NCBI RefSeq assembly: GCF_900086585.1
Contig: NZ_FLKM01000009.1
Coordinates: forward strand, 1,674,001 to 1,738,000
Reading direction: 5' to 3'
Source: Emergencia timonensis
GTDB lineage: Bacteria; Bacillota; Clostridia; Peptostreptococcales; Anaerovoracaceae
DNA length: 64,000 nucleotides
Shown: piece by piece, positions 9,542 to 17,282 of the stretch
Layout of the letters: each line of letters begins with the position of its first letter
Position numbering within the stretch: the first letter of the stretch is position 1
Made by a program: the position numbers and the translations under genes
Notes under the pieces: generated by a model
Seen by the model: the letters and a program-made list of their open reading frames with translations, nothing else
What the model was told of the DNA's origin: nothing
Database searches by the model: none

Positions 9542-9972
9542 TTTATTTCGTTATGTCAGCTTTACTAGTTGCATTTATCTACGTAAACCTTTTGGGATCG
9601 TGGTGGAAAAACATCAAGTACGTTCCCGAAGGGACGTATAAGGAAGCTCTTCAAAAATATAAGAAAATGGAACTCATTGAGAAAGGCGTTATTACAGCGA
9701 TTTTAGTCGGCGTTGTCTTTTCAATGAAATATTTTACGGAGATTGCTACAATTTCTCTAGTGGCTATGGCAGTCATTCTTACTCTCGAATATTTCTTTGG
9801 AAAATACATAAGAAGAAATCTAGTATGCCCCAACTGTGGCGGCTCCATTTGGATCGGTAATTTTATCGTTATTATCAAACCGCTGAAGACCTGCTTCCAT
9901 TGTGACTATCCGCTGTATACTAATGAGCCAAAGGAAGAAACAACAGAGACTAATGAGGATGAAGAAAAGTAA
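9538..9972 (+). CDS. Small membrane protein with zinc-ribbon-like tail
   Basis: Unrecognised 144-residue protein. One hydrophobic helix lies at residues 2-22 and two more at about 48-85. A C-terminal zinc-ribbon-like module has CPNCGG and, 18 residues on, CFHCDYP, followed by an acidic tail rich in E, T and N. The start overlaps the upstream stop by four bases and the end overlaps the next gene by about 20 bases. This implies coupling to the CNNM-type protein before it and the translational GTPase after it. No function is assigned. Confidence 0.75.
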   Translation: MIYFVMSALLVAFIYVNLLGSWWKNIKYVPEGTYKEALQKYKKMELIEKGVITAILVGVVFSMKYFTEIATISLVAMAVILTLEYFFGKYIRRNLVCPNCGGSIWIGNFIVIIKPLKTCFHCDYPLYTNEPKEETTETNEDEEK

Positions 9973-12520
9973 GAAGCTGACAATTGGAATATTAGCCCAT
10001 GTAGATGCCGGGAAGACAACGCTGTCCGAAGGCATCTTGTATTTGAACGGCATCACCAGGTCACTCGGAAGGGTAGACCATGGTGATGCTTTTCTTGATA
10101 CTTTTGAACTGGAGAAAGCACGCGGTATTACGATTTTTTCAAAGCAGGCAGTGTTTCCTTTAGGAGAAAAAGAAGTGACTCTGTTGGATACACCAGGTCA
10201 TATGGATTTTTCTGCAGAAATGGAACGCACACTGCAGGTGCTGGACTATGGGATTTTGGTCATCAGCGGACCTGACGGTGTGCAAGGACAAGTCCAAACG
10301 CTGTGGAAGCTGCTCGAACGATATCAGATTCCAACTTTCCTCTTTATCAACAAAATGGATCAGTCTGGTGCAGACTTGACACACATCATGGAGGAACTAA
10401 AATCCAAACTAAGTGAACATTGTCTTCTTGCAGATCACAAGGATGAAATGTTTTATGAACAAGCAGCTCTCTGCGATGAAGCAGTTTTGGAGAAATATCT
10501 GGAGACAGGGGTGATTTCAGACGAAACAATTAGCGATCTGACGGCTTCCCGCAAGCTCTTTCCTTGTTACAGCGGTTCTGCTTTGAAAATGGAGGGTGTA
10601 AAAGAGTTCTTAGATGAATTTACCAAATATGCCCGCTGTCCATCTTATCCAGAAGCGTTTGCAGCTCGAGTCTTTAAAATCACCAGAGACCAGCAGGGAA
10701 ACAGGCTGACTCATATGAAACTGGTCGGAGGCGATCTTCATGTCAAGGACGTGGTTGGCAAAAGCAAGATTAATCAGATTAGAATCTATTCCGGCTCTCG
10801 CTTTCAAAGTGTAGAAGCGGTTCAGGCAGGAACCGTTTGTGCGGTGACTGGCCTTGAGGATACCCGCATCGGACAGAGTCTTGGAACTTGTGAGCAGGAA
10901 TTCAATCCGCTTTTAGACACTGTCCTGACTTATCAAGTACTGCTGCCGAAAGATTTCGATCAGCAGGCAGCTTATACTAAATTGAAGCAGTTAGAAGAGG
11001 AAATTCCTGAGCTTCATGTGTTGTGGAATGAAGAGAAGCGGCAAATACACATTCAAATGATGGGAGAGGTGCAGGGAGAAATCTTGAAAAACCTCGTTTC
11101 GCAGCGATTTGACATCGAAATCGGCTATGGAAGTGAAACCATCATTTACAGAGAAACCATTGCTGAAAAAGTAGAGGGCGTTGGACATTTTGAGCCGCTG
11201 CGCCATTATGCTGAAGTACATCTGATTTTGGAGCCTCTGCCGCAGGGAAGCGGCATGGTTTTCCAAACCACCTGCAGCGAGGATGATCTTTCACGCAACT
11301 GGCAGCATCTCATTTTATCTCATCTAGCCGAAAAACCTCACCGCGGTGTTCTGACTGGTTCAGAAATAACCGACATAAAAATTACTCTGGCAGCAGGAAA
11401 AGCCCACGTTAAGCATACAGAAGGGGGCGACTTTCGTCAGGCTACTTATAGGGCCGTCCGCCAAGGATTGTGCAAAGCCAAAAGTATACTCCTAGAGCCT
11501 TATTATGAATATCGTCTGGAAGTACCGACAGATATGGTAGGACGAGCGATGTCAGATATTCAAAAGATGCACGGCACCTGTAATCCTCCTGAGAATTTTG
11601 GTGATATGGCGATTCTGAGCGGAGATGCGCCAGTGGCGACGATGAACGGTTATCAGAAAGAAGTCATCTCTTACAGCAGAGGCAGCGGCCGTTTGTTTTG
11701 CTTCTTTAAGGGGTATCTGCCATGTCATAATACAGAAGAGATCGTCGATGTGACGGGCTATGATGCGAATCAAGACTTAGAGAATCCCTGCGGTTCTGTA
11801 TTTTGTTCTCATGGAAGCGGTCTCACCGTACCTTGGAATGAGGTAGAACAGCATATGCATCTTCCAAGCTGCCTTCCTGCGCCTAAGGAATCAGACTGCG
11901 GCAAGACCGGCGACGGCATGGGCAGCAAACCAAGGCAATATAGTGATGAAGAGCTAGAGGCAGTATTTCGCATGACCTACGGCATCAGTAAACGAGAGCA
12001 GAACCGATTTAAGAAAAGCGCCCGGGTTATCAAGTCTTCAGAGACGGTTTCTGGACCGCGGATGAAAAATGCCTTCAGCGACAGTAAAGCAGAAAGCTGC
12101 CTGCTCATCGACGGCTACAATATCATCTTCGCCTGGGAGGCATTGAAAGAAATGTCTAAGGTGAATTTGGAAAGCGCCCGCAGCCTTCTAATCGAGGTGC
12201 TGCAGAATTATCAGGGATATACCAACGAGAAAATCATCCTGGTATTTGACGCTTATAAACAGCCGGGAAATGTCGGCAGTTCGGAAAGCTATGGCGATCT
12301 GACAGTAATCTACACCAAAGAAGGGCAGACTGCGGATCAGTATATTGAAAAATTTGTATTGGAGAACATTAAAAAGCTTCGCATTACGGTAGCCACCTCT
12401 GACGGGCTGGAGCAGATGATGGTCTTTGGCCAGGGAGCATTGCGAATGCCTGCCAGGGAACTGCAAGCAAGGATTTTGACCGTAAATGAAGAAATCCGCG
12501 AGAAGTATTTAGGGAAATAA
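9953..12520 (+). CDS. Tet(M)-like translational GTPase fused to a Rae1/YacP-type NYN nuclease
   Basis: Two modules in one 855-residue chain. Residues 1 to about 650 form an EF-G-like ribosomal-protection GTPase: G1 AHVDAGKTT, switch RGITIF, G3 DTPGHMDF, G4 NKMD, G5 CYSGSA, then domains II-V ending near GRLFCFFKGYLPCHN. A linker with the family segment ELEAVFRMTYGISKRE follows. Residues about 714-855 form a NYN/PIN-like domain, beginning LLIDGYNIIFAWE and keeping four spaced acidic sites (LIDGYN, VFDAYK, TADQYIE, TSDGLEQ). In B. subtilis the standalone Rae1 cuts mRNA in the ribosomal A site, and Tet(M) works at the same site, so the fusion suggests a ribosome-delivered nuclease (inference). 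It should not be read as proof of tetracycline resistance. The start may be 9953 or 9959. Confidence 0.85.
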   Translation: MRMKKSKKLTIGILAHVDAGKTTLSEGILYLNGITRSLGRVDHGDAFLDTFELEKARGITIFSKQAVFPLGEKEVTLLDTPGHMDFSAEMERTLQVLDYGILVISGPDGVQGQVQTLWKLLERYQIPTFLFINKMDQSGADLTHIMEELKSKLSEHCLLADHKDEMFYEQAALCDEAVLEKYLETGVISDETISDLTASRKLFPCYSGSALKMEGVKEFLDEFTKYARCPSYPEAFAARVFKITRDQQGNRLTHMKLVGGDLHVKDVVGKSKINQIRIYSGSRFQSVEAVQAGTVCAVTGLEDTRIGQSLGTCEQEFNPLLDTVLTYQVLLPKDFDQQAAYTKLKQLEEEIPELHVLWNEEKRQIHIQMMGEVQGEILKNLVSQRFDIEIGYGSETIIYRETIAEKVEGVGHFEPLRHYAEVHLILEPLPQGSGMVFQTTCSEDDLSRNWQHLILSHLAEKPHRGVLTGSEITDIKITLAAGKAHVKHTEGGDFRQATYRAVRQGLCKAKSILLEPYYEYRLEVPTDMVGRAMSDIQKMHGTCNPPENFGDMAILSGDAPVATMNGYQKEVISYSRGSGRLFCFFKGYLPCHNTEEIVDVTGYDANQDLENPCGSVFCSHGSGLTVPWNEVEQHMHLPSCLPAPKESDCGKTGDGMGSKPRQYSDEELEAVFRMTYGISKREQNRFKKSARVIKSSETVSGPRMKNAFSDSKAESCLLIDGYNIIFAWEALKEMSKVNLESARSLLIEVLQNYQGYTNEKIILVFDAYKQPGNVGSSESYGDLTVIYTKEGQTADQYIEKFVLENIKKLRITVATSDGLEQMMVFGQGALRMPARELQARILTVNEEIREKYLGK

Positions 12521-12521
12521 A

Positions 12522-13406
12522 ATGGAAAAAGAATTATTGGAATTAGTTGAGAGCGAAATTAATTTCCACGGAGAGTGTTCCTCTCAGATGATTGAAGAGC
12601 TGCTGCTCTTTTTTAAGGATAGAGAAGATACTGCAATTTATATCCCCAGCACAGGTTTATATGGATATATGCGAGTGAAGGAGTATTTATCTTTTTTTGC
12701 AAACTTGACAAATCACAGGAACCTGTTGGAACCAGCCATTGAATTCATGCACCTTTCTGACATTGGAACGATGAAGCTTTCGCAATGCACAGAAAGCCAA
12801 AAAGTCAGAGTTCTCATCGCCAGATTAATCCTGCTTGATTGTCATACGATCTTCATGATAGAACCTCTGCGAGACCTAGAGGAAGAGGCTATGCGAATGG
12901 TGGTGTCCTGGATGGCTAATGAAATAGAACACGGCAAGCGCATTATTTCCGTATCACCTTCCTTAAAAGAAGTCTGCCTTTGTCCCGGTCATCACTATTA
13001 TCTCTCTGAGACAGGCATTAGGCTCGTCGATCAGGAAGAACCGTCGGACGATGAGGAAGGGGATTCCTTACTGCTTAACAAGCTGTCTGTGAAATCCGAG
13101 GGTAATATTTTCTTGTTTAATCCGGAGGAAATTGACTACATTGAAGCCAACGATGGCAAATGCTACGTCTATGTGAGAAAAGAAGGTTATGTATCACAGA
13201 TGACTCTTGACGAATTGGAGCAAAAGCTGAAAAATTTTGGGTTCTATCGCTGTCACCGGTCCTACTTGGTCAATATACAAAAGGTGACGGAAATTGTCCG
13301 GTGGACGAGGAGTTCTTACTCCCTTCGGCTTGCAAACTACAAGGAATTCATGGTTCCCCTCAGTAAGGCAAAGATACAGGAGCTGAAAGATACCTATCAG
13401 TTCTAA
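12522..13406 (+). CDS. Degenerate ABC-ATPase/LytTR fusion transcription regulator
   Basis: Protein of 294 residues. The C-terminal 110 or so residues are a LytTR DNA-binding domain (IDYIEANDGKCYVYV, FYRCHRSYLVNIQKV). The N-terminal part looks like the second half of an ABC ATPase. VKEYLSFFANL corresponds to the Q-loop helix, MKLSQCTESQKVRVLIARL to the signature helix, TIFMIEPLRDLEEEA to Walker B plus D-loop, and IISVSPSLKEV to the H-loop strand. No Walker A is present and the switch histidine is lost, so ATP hydrolysis is unlikely. It lies 1 base after the GTPase fusion and just upstream of an ABC exporter with LytTR-like operators. It is probably the regulator of that exporter. Confidence 0.82.
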   Translation: MEKELLELVESEINFHGECSSQMIEELLLFFKDREDTAIYIPSTGLYGYMRVKEYLSFFANLTNHRNLLEPAIEFMHLSDIGTMKLSQCTESQKVRVLIARLILLDCHTIFMIEPLRDLEEEAMRMVVSWMANEIEHGKRIISVSPSLKEVCLCPGHHYYLSETGIRLVDQEEPSDDEEGDSLLLNKLSVKSEGNIFLFNPEEIDYIEANDGKCYVYVRKEGYVSQMTLDELEQKLKNFGFYRCHRSYLVNIQKVTEIVRWTRSSYSLRLANYKEFMVPLSKAKIQELKDTYQF

Positions 13407-13413
13407 ATTCTCT

Positions 13414-13446
13414 GCACCGTTCACCACTTTTTTTGCACCATTCGTC
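13414..13446 (+). promoter_or_regulatory. LytTR-type direct-repeat operator
   Basis: GCACCGTTCACC (13414-13425) and GCACCATTCGTC (13435-13446) are direct repeats whose starts are 21 bases apart, two helical turns, each followed by a T-run. This matches the usual tandem-site layout for LytTR proteins. The repeats end 9 bases before the -35 of the ABC promoter. Confidence 0.75.
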
Positions 13447-13455
13447 AGTTTTTTA

Positions 13456-13483
13456 TTGCGAAGGTGCTTTTTTTGCGTAAAAT
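13456..13483 (+). promoter_or_regulatory. Candidate promoter of the ABC exporter
   Basis: TTGCGA (13456-13461) and TAAAAT (13478-13483) are separated by 16 bases. The promoter lies directly downstream of the LytTR direct repeats and 37 bases before the ATP-binding gene. The -35 is weak, as expected for an activated promoter. Confidence 0.55.
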
Positions 13484-13519
13484 CATCAGTGAGAAAGGAA
13501 ATTGGGAGGTAATAATTGA

Positions 13520-14347
13520 ATGGAAACTATAATCAAAATAAGCAATCTATCAAAACGATTCAATGAGACTGTAGCCTTGGATAACTGCTCTTTTACTATC
13601 GAAAAAGGAGAGGTTTTCGGATATCTGGGACCTTCTGGCGCTGGCAAAACGACTACAATCAAACTGCTCAGCGGACAGCTGCACAGTGATCATGGTGAAA
13701 TTGAAGTACTGGGCAAATCACCCTTCGATGACACAATAAAAGGAAAAATCGGCATCATGAGCGATAACAGCGGTCTCTATGAAAAGGCTACGGTTTATGA
13801 GAACTTAAAATTATTTGCAGAGATCTACAGATTGCCTGCTGAGAGAATTGATCAAGTCCTTCACGACGTTGATCTGTATAAAGCAAAGAAAAAACTGGTA
13901 GAAAAGCTTTCTAAAGGGATGAAGCAGAGATTGATCTTTGCCAGAACTATCCTGCACGCGCCAGAATTGCTGTTTTTAGACGAACCGACAGCAAACTTAG
14001 ATCCATCCACGGCGGAGGAAGTCAGAGATTTGATCAGAAAGATGAAGGAAAATGGAACGACAGTATTTTTGACGACTCACAACATGGAAGAAGCAGATGA
14101 AATGTGTGATCGTATCGCTTTGCTCAACGAAGGCCATATTATAGAATGCGGCAGCCCTTATGAACTGAAGCTGAAGTACGCTAAGAAACAGGTACAGGTG
14201 ACGACGAACCTAGGGAAAAAATCTCTGGCATTAGACAAGACCGCTTTAATCGATCACCTGCAGAGATGTGAGGATATTATCATGATACATTCTATAGAAC
14301 CCAGCTTAAAGGAAGTATTTTTGACATTGACAGAGGAGGGAAGATAA
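13520..14347 (+). CDS. ABC transporter ATP-binding protein
   Basis: Complete 275-residue ABC ATPase: Walker A GPSGAGKTTTIK, signature LSKGMKQRL, Walker B LLFLDEPTANLD and H-loop TTHNMEEADEMCD. It has the short C-terminal region typical of CcmA/DrrA-type exporters. GGGAGG lies 11 bases before the ATG. The permease gene follows after 1 base, so the pair forms a two-gene exporter. Control by the upstream LytTR fusion protein is likely from the operator between them. The substrate is unknown; LytTR-ABC loci are often linked to peptide or membrane stress (family knowledge). Confidence 0.92.
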   Translation: METIIKISNLSKRFNETVALDNCSFTIEKGEVFGYLGPSGAGKTTTIKLLSGQLHSDHGEIEVLGKSPFDDTIKGKIGIMSDNSGLYEKATVYENLKLFAEIYRLPAERIDQVLHDVDLYKAKKKLVEKLSKGMKQRLIFARTILHAPELLFLDEPTANLDPSTAEEVRDLIRKMKENGTTVFLTTHNMEEADEMCDRIALLNEGHIIECGSPYELKLKYAKKQVQVTTNLGKKSLALDKTALIDHLQRCEDIIMIHSIEPSLKEVFLTLTEEGR

Positions 14348-14348
14348 G

Positions 14349-15080
14349 ATGGGAATAAAATTACATGTGTTTCGGGCGCTATTTAAAAAGGACTTTAAGA
14401 ATTGTTTTATGAATCGAAATGTATCGCTGATGCTGGCGCTGCCGATTTTGTTCGTTCTGCTCTATAAATTTCTTTTAAATGGAGGGGCAGATGAATCCTT
14501 CTCAGCTTACTATACGCTGTTGATGTGCAGTGTCCTGACCCTTTCTGTCATTCCATTGAACATTTTGGCAATGTTGATTTCGGAAGAAAAAGAGAAACAT
14601 ACTCTCAGATCTCTGATGATGGCGAATGTCAGCGGCGCTGAATTTATCTCCAGCAAGGCGGCAGTCTGTTTGATTTTGATGATGAGCGAAGGTATCATCA
14701 TCTATCTCTTATGTGGTCTGGCGATGAACCTCATGGCTCTCTACCTGGGCGTCATTTTCATCGTTTCGCTGGCAATCATCATATTTGGCGCCGTAGTAGG
14801 CATTTCAGCAAAAGATCAGATGGCAGCGGGTACTCTGGGAACGCCTCTCATGATGCTCTTTCTGATACCGCCGGTGTTCTCAACCATGAATAATTTCTTC
14901 GAAAAGGTATCTGTTCTGGTACCGACCACATCCTTATACACGATTTACGGGGCGGTTTATAACGACCAGCCGCTGATGAGCAAAGACAATATCATAGCCT
15001 TTGGCGTGTGTCTGGCCTGGATTATCATCGGCATCGCCGCCTTTATGAGGATTTACAAAAAGAAGGGACTAGACGACTAG
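14349..15080 (+). CDS. ABC-2 type permease
   Basis: Membrane partner of the preceding ATPase, 243 residues with about six transmembrane helices. The ABC-2 layout is visible: an N-terminal helix after FKKDFKNCFMNRN, the motif SEEKEKHTLRSLMMANVSGAEFISSK in the first cytoplasmic loop, and a hydrophobic C-terminal half ending in a basic tail. The ATG follows the ATPase stop by one base. An intrinsic terminator lies 28 bases downstream. The exported substrate cannot be read from the sequence. Confidence 0.87.
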   Translation: MGIKLHVFRALFKKDFKNCFMNRNVSLMLALPILFVLLYKFLLNGGADESFSAYYTLLMCSVLTLSVIPLNILAMLISEEKEKHTLRSLMMANVSGAEFISSKAAVCLILMMSEGIIIYLLCGLAMNLMALYLGVIFIVSLAIIIFGAVVGISAKDQMAAGTLGTPLMMLFLIPPVFSTMNNFFEKVSVLVPTTSLYTIYGAVYNDQPLMSKDNIIAFGVCLAWIIIGIAAFMRIYKKKGLDD

Positions 15081-15108
15081 ATATTTAATAATAAAAATGA
15101 GACGAATG

Positions 15109-15137
15109 AAAGAGCCTGCAGGAATAAGGGCTCTTTT
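15109..15137 (+). terminator. Intrinsic terminator of the ABC operon
   Basis: Arms AAAGAGCC (15109-15116) and GGCTCTTT (15129-15136) are followed by T. The stem lies 28 bases after the permease stop. Confidence 0.7.
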
Positions 15138-15226
15138 GATTTATAGTGCATCTGCAATTTAGTGTGATGAATAGGATGACATGACAAGAGAAAAATGTTA
15201 CAATGAAACTCGATGAAAGGGCAGTT

Positions 15227-15495
15227 ATGATCATAGTAGACTATTCTATTTAATAAATCTCGCCGCTTTTCTTATTTACGGCCTGGACAAATGGAAAGCA
15301 AAGAAGGGGCGCTGGCGAATCTCTGAAATTTCACTTATATCGTTAGCTTTACTCGGCGGTTCTATCGGCGCTTTACTGGCAATAAAGGTATTTAAACACA
15401 AAACCAGACATAAGAAATTTACTATTGGAATACCGGCAATCTGCGTACTGCAGTTGTCACTGTTCATTTGGTTATATTATTTTACAGATATATAA
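15227..15495 (+). pseudogene. DUF1294 membrane protein with a 5' frameshift
   Basis: The frame running from about 15245 to the stop at 15493-15495 encodes a DUF1294-type membrane protein: FYLINLAAFLIYGLDKWKAK, GRWRISE, LALLGGSIGALLA, KTRHKKFTIGIP. It has no ATG, GTG or TTG start; the frame is closed by TGA at 15214. The well-placed ATG at 15227, preceded by AAAGGG, opens a different frame (MIIVDYSI) that hits TAA after eight codons. Shifting by one base joins the two halves into a normal-looking DUF1294 N-terminus. A single-base indel, in nature or in the assembly, is the simplest reading. Confidence 0.75.
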
Positions 15496-15512
15496 GATAT
15501 TTGGGAGGCATC

Positions 15513-16262
15513 ATGTTATTTTATTTTTCAGGTACAGGTAACAGCGCCTATGTTGCAGAAAAAATTTCTCAAGTGACAGGCGAAACACTCTGTTCTATCA
15601 ACAAAAAAATCAAGACTGGTGAGTCAGCGCCAGAGACTGCGGCTGGTGAACGGCTTGTCTTTGTGGTACCGACTTATGGATGGAGGATACCGCGAATTGT
15701 AGAGAACTGGATTCGCAGTTCTCATTTTCCGGGAAACCGGCAGGCATATTTTGTCATGACCTGCGGCAGTGATATTGGCAGCGCCAGTAAGTACCTGCAA
15801 AAGCTGTGCCGTGCAAAAGGTTTTGATTATAGGGGCTGTGCGGAAATCGTCATGCCAGAGAATTATATCGCGCTTTTCACAACGCCGGAAAGAGAAGAGG
15901 CATTGGAAATCATCAAAAGAGCGGAGCCTGCAATCGAAAGAGCTGCATGGGAAATCGCAAATGGTAGGATTCTTACCGAACCTGTTCAAACTGCTTCAGG
16001 TAAAATTAAAAGCAGTCTGGTCAACACGATCTATTATCCGACGATGATTCACGCAAAGAAGTTCTATGCCACAGACGCTTGCATCAGTTGCGGCAAATGT
16101 CAGAAGGACTGTCCGCTGAATAACGTCTCTATCGTCTGCGGTAAGCCGAAATGGGGTAAAGACTGTACACACTGCATGGCCTGCATCTGCGGCTGTCCTG
16201 CAGAAGCAATAGAATACGGAAATCATAGCAAAGGATTACCACGTTATCAATTTCCTAAATGA
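15513..16262 (+). CDS. EFR1-type flavodoxin/ferredoxin fusion
   Basis: Electron-transfer protein of 249 residues. The N-terminal flavodoxin-like domain begins MLFYFSGTGNSAYVAEKI, with the FMN-phosphate loop SGTGNS. The C-terminal domain holds two 4Fe-4S motifs: ACISCGKCQKDCP and CTHCMACICGCPAEAIEYG. This is the EFRO1/EFR1 family common in anaerobes; the redox partner is unknown. The ATG at 15513 is chosen because GGGAGG lies 5 bases upstream. A TTG in the same frame at 15468 lies inside the DUF1294 frame and lacks such a site. Confidence 0.9.
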   Translation: MLFYFSGTGNSAYVAEKISQVTGETLCSINKKIKTGESAPETAAGERLVFVVPTYGWRIPRIVENWIRSSHFPGNRQAYFVMTCGSDIGSASKYLQKLCRAKGFDYRGCAEIVMPENYIALFTTPEREEALEIIKRAEPAIERAAWEIANGRILTEPVQTASGKIKSSLVNTIYYPTMIHAKKFYATDACISCGKCQKDCPLNNVSIVCGKPKWGKDCTHCMACICGCPAEAIEYGNHSKGLPRYQFPK

Positions 16263-16346
16263 GATGACTAACTTAGTCTCAACGTACATCGGTCAGCGAC
16301 ACTGGAATGCTTGGGAAATTGTTGATATAAGGAGGAAATTCAAATT

Positions 16347-17270
16347 ATGATTTTAGGACAATTGAAAGAGATCAAAGACTTAAGAAAGGTATGGCCTCAC
16401 GAGGCACTGGATTTCACACCTTGGCTAGCCGAAGAAGAAAATCTTGCTTTGTTATCGGATACAATAGGCTTGGAAATTGCAGTGGATGAAACGGAATCCA
16501 GTGTCGGTGATTTTAACGTGGATATCTATGCAACCGAAACTGGAACGGATCGAAAGATTATCATTGAAAATCAGTTGGAAGATACCAACCACGACCACCT
16601 TGGTAAGCTGATTACCTATGCATCAGGCAAATCAGCAGACATCGTGATTTGGGTTGTCAAGCGTGCTCGGTCAGAACACAGGGCGGCAATTGAGTGGCTG
16701 AACAACCATACAGATGAGAATATTGCATTTTTTCTTTTGGAAGTTAAGCTGTATCAAATCGGCGATTCTGATATTGCAGTAAAATTTGAAGTCATTGAAA
16801 AACCCAATGATTGGACGAAAGAAATCAAACGTCAGACAAGCAGTTCCCCTACACTGCAGGCGAGATATGATTATTGGGTTGCCTTTAACGATTATGCTTT
16901 TAAGCATACCGCATTCGCTAAGTCTTTTAATAGAAGAAAAGCCAGCACTGATCACTGGATGACATTGAGTGTTGGCTCTTCAGCCTGCCATATCAGGTTG
17001 CTGCAAGTCAGGAAGGACAACAATATTATTGTAGAATGGAACATTACTGACGATAAAGACCTTTATCAGAGATTCTATACTCACAAGGCGGACATTGAAT
17101 CAGATATGGGGATGACGCTGGATTGGAGGGAATTGCCGGATAAAAAGGCAAGCAGAATTTTGGTGACCCAAAATGCAGAGTTTAATAACAAGGATAAATG
17201 GCCAGAACAGTTTGATTGGACGATGGACGTTGCAGTAAAAATGAAAAATGCGTTTAAGAAGTATCTGTAA
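16347..17270 (+). CDS. DUF4268-like protein with PD-(D/E)XK-type fold features
   Basis: Protein of 307 residues. The N-terminal half resembles a restriction-endonuclease-like fold: VGDFNVDIYA (Asp55, Asp59), then IIIENQLEDTNHDHLGKLITYA, where E74-x-Q76 stands where nucleases carry E-x-K. The C-terminal half (WMTLSVGSSACHIRLL to FDWTMDVAVKMKNAF) resembles the DUF4268 domain. GGAGG (16331-16335) lies 11 bases before the ATG. It is flanked by short gaps and has no methylase or helicase partner, so a restriction role is not shown. Either a solitary nucleic-acid enzyme or an inactive relative is possible. Confidence 0.72.
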   Translation: MILGQLKEIKDLRKVWPHEALDFTPWLAEEENLALLSDTIGLEIAVDETESSVGDFNVDIYATETGTDRKIIIENQLEDTNHDHLGKLITYASGKSADIVIWVVKRARSEHRAAIEWLNNHTDENIAFFLLEVKLYQIGDSDIAVKFEVIEKPNDWTKEIKRQTSSSPTLQARYDYWVAFNDYAFKHTAFAKSFNRRKASTDHWMTLSVGSSACHIRLLQVRKDNNIIVEWNITDDKDLYQRFYTHKADIESDMGMTLDWRELPDKKASRILVTQNAEFNNKDKWPEQFDWTMDVAVKMKNAFKKYL

Positions 17271-17282
17271 TATGGAAGAAAC

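Noticed and set aside
9953-12520. Calling this gene a tetracycline-resistance determinant
   Set aside because: The GTPase part resembles Tet(M) but is divergent, carries an extra nuclease domain and sits in a chromosomal operon. Resistance cannot be inferred.
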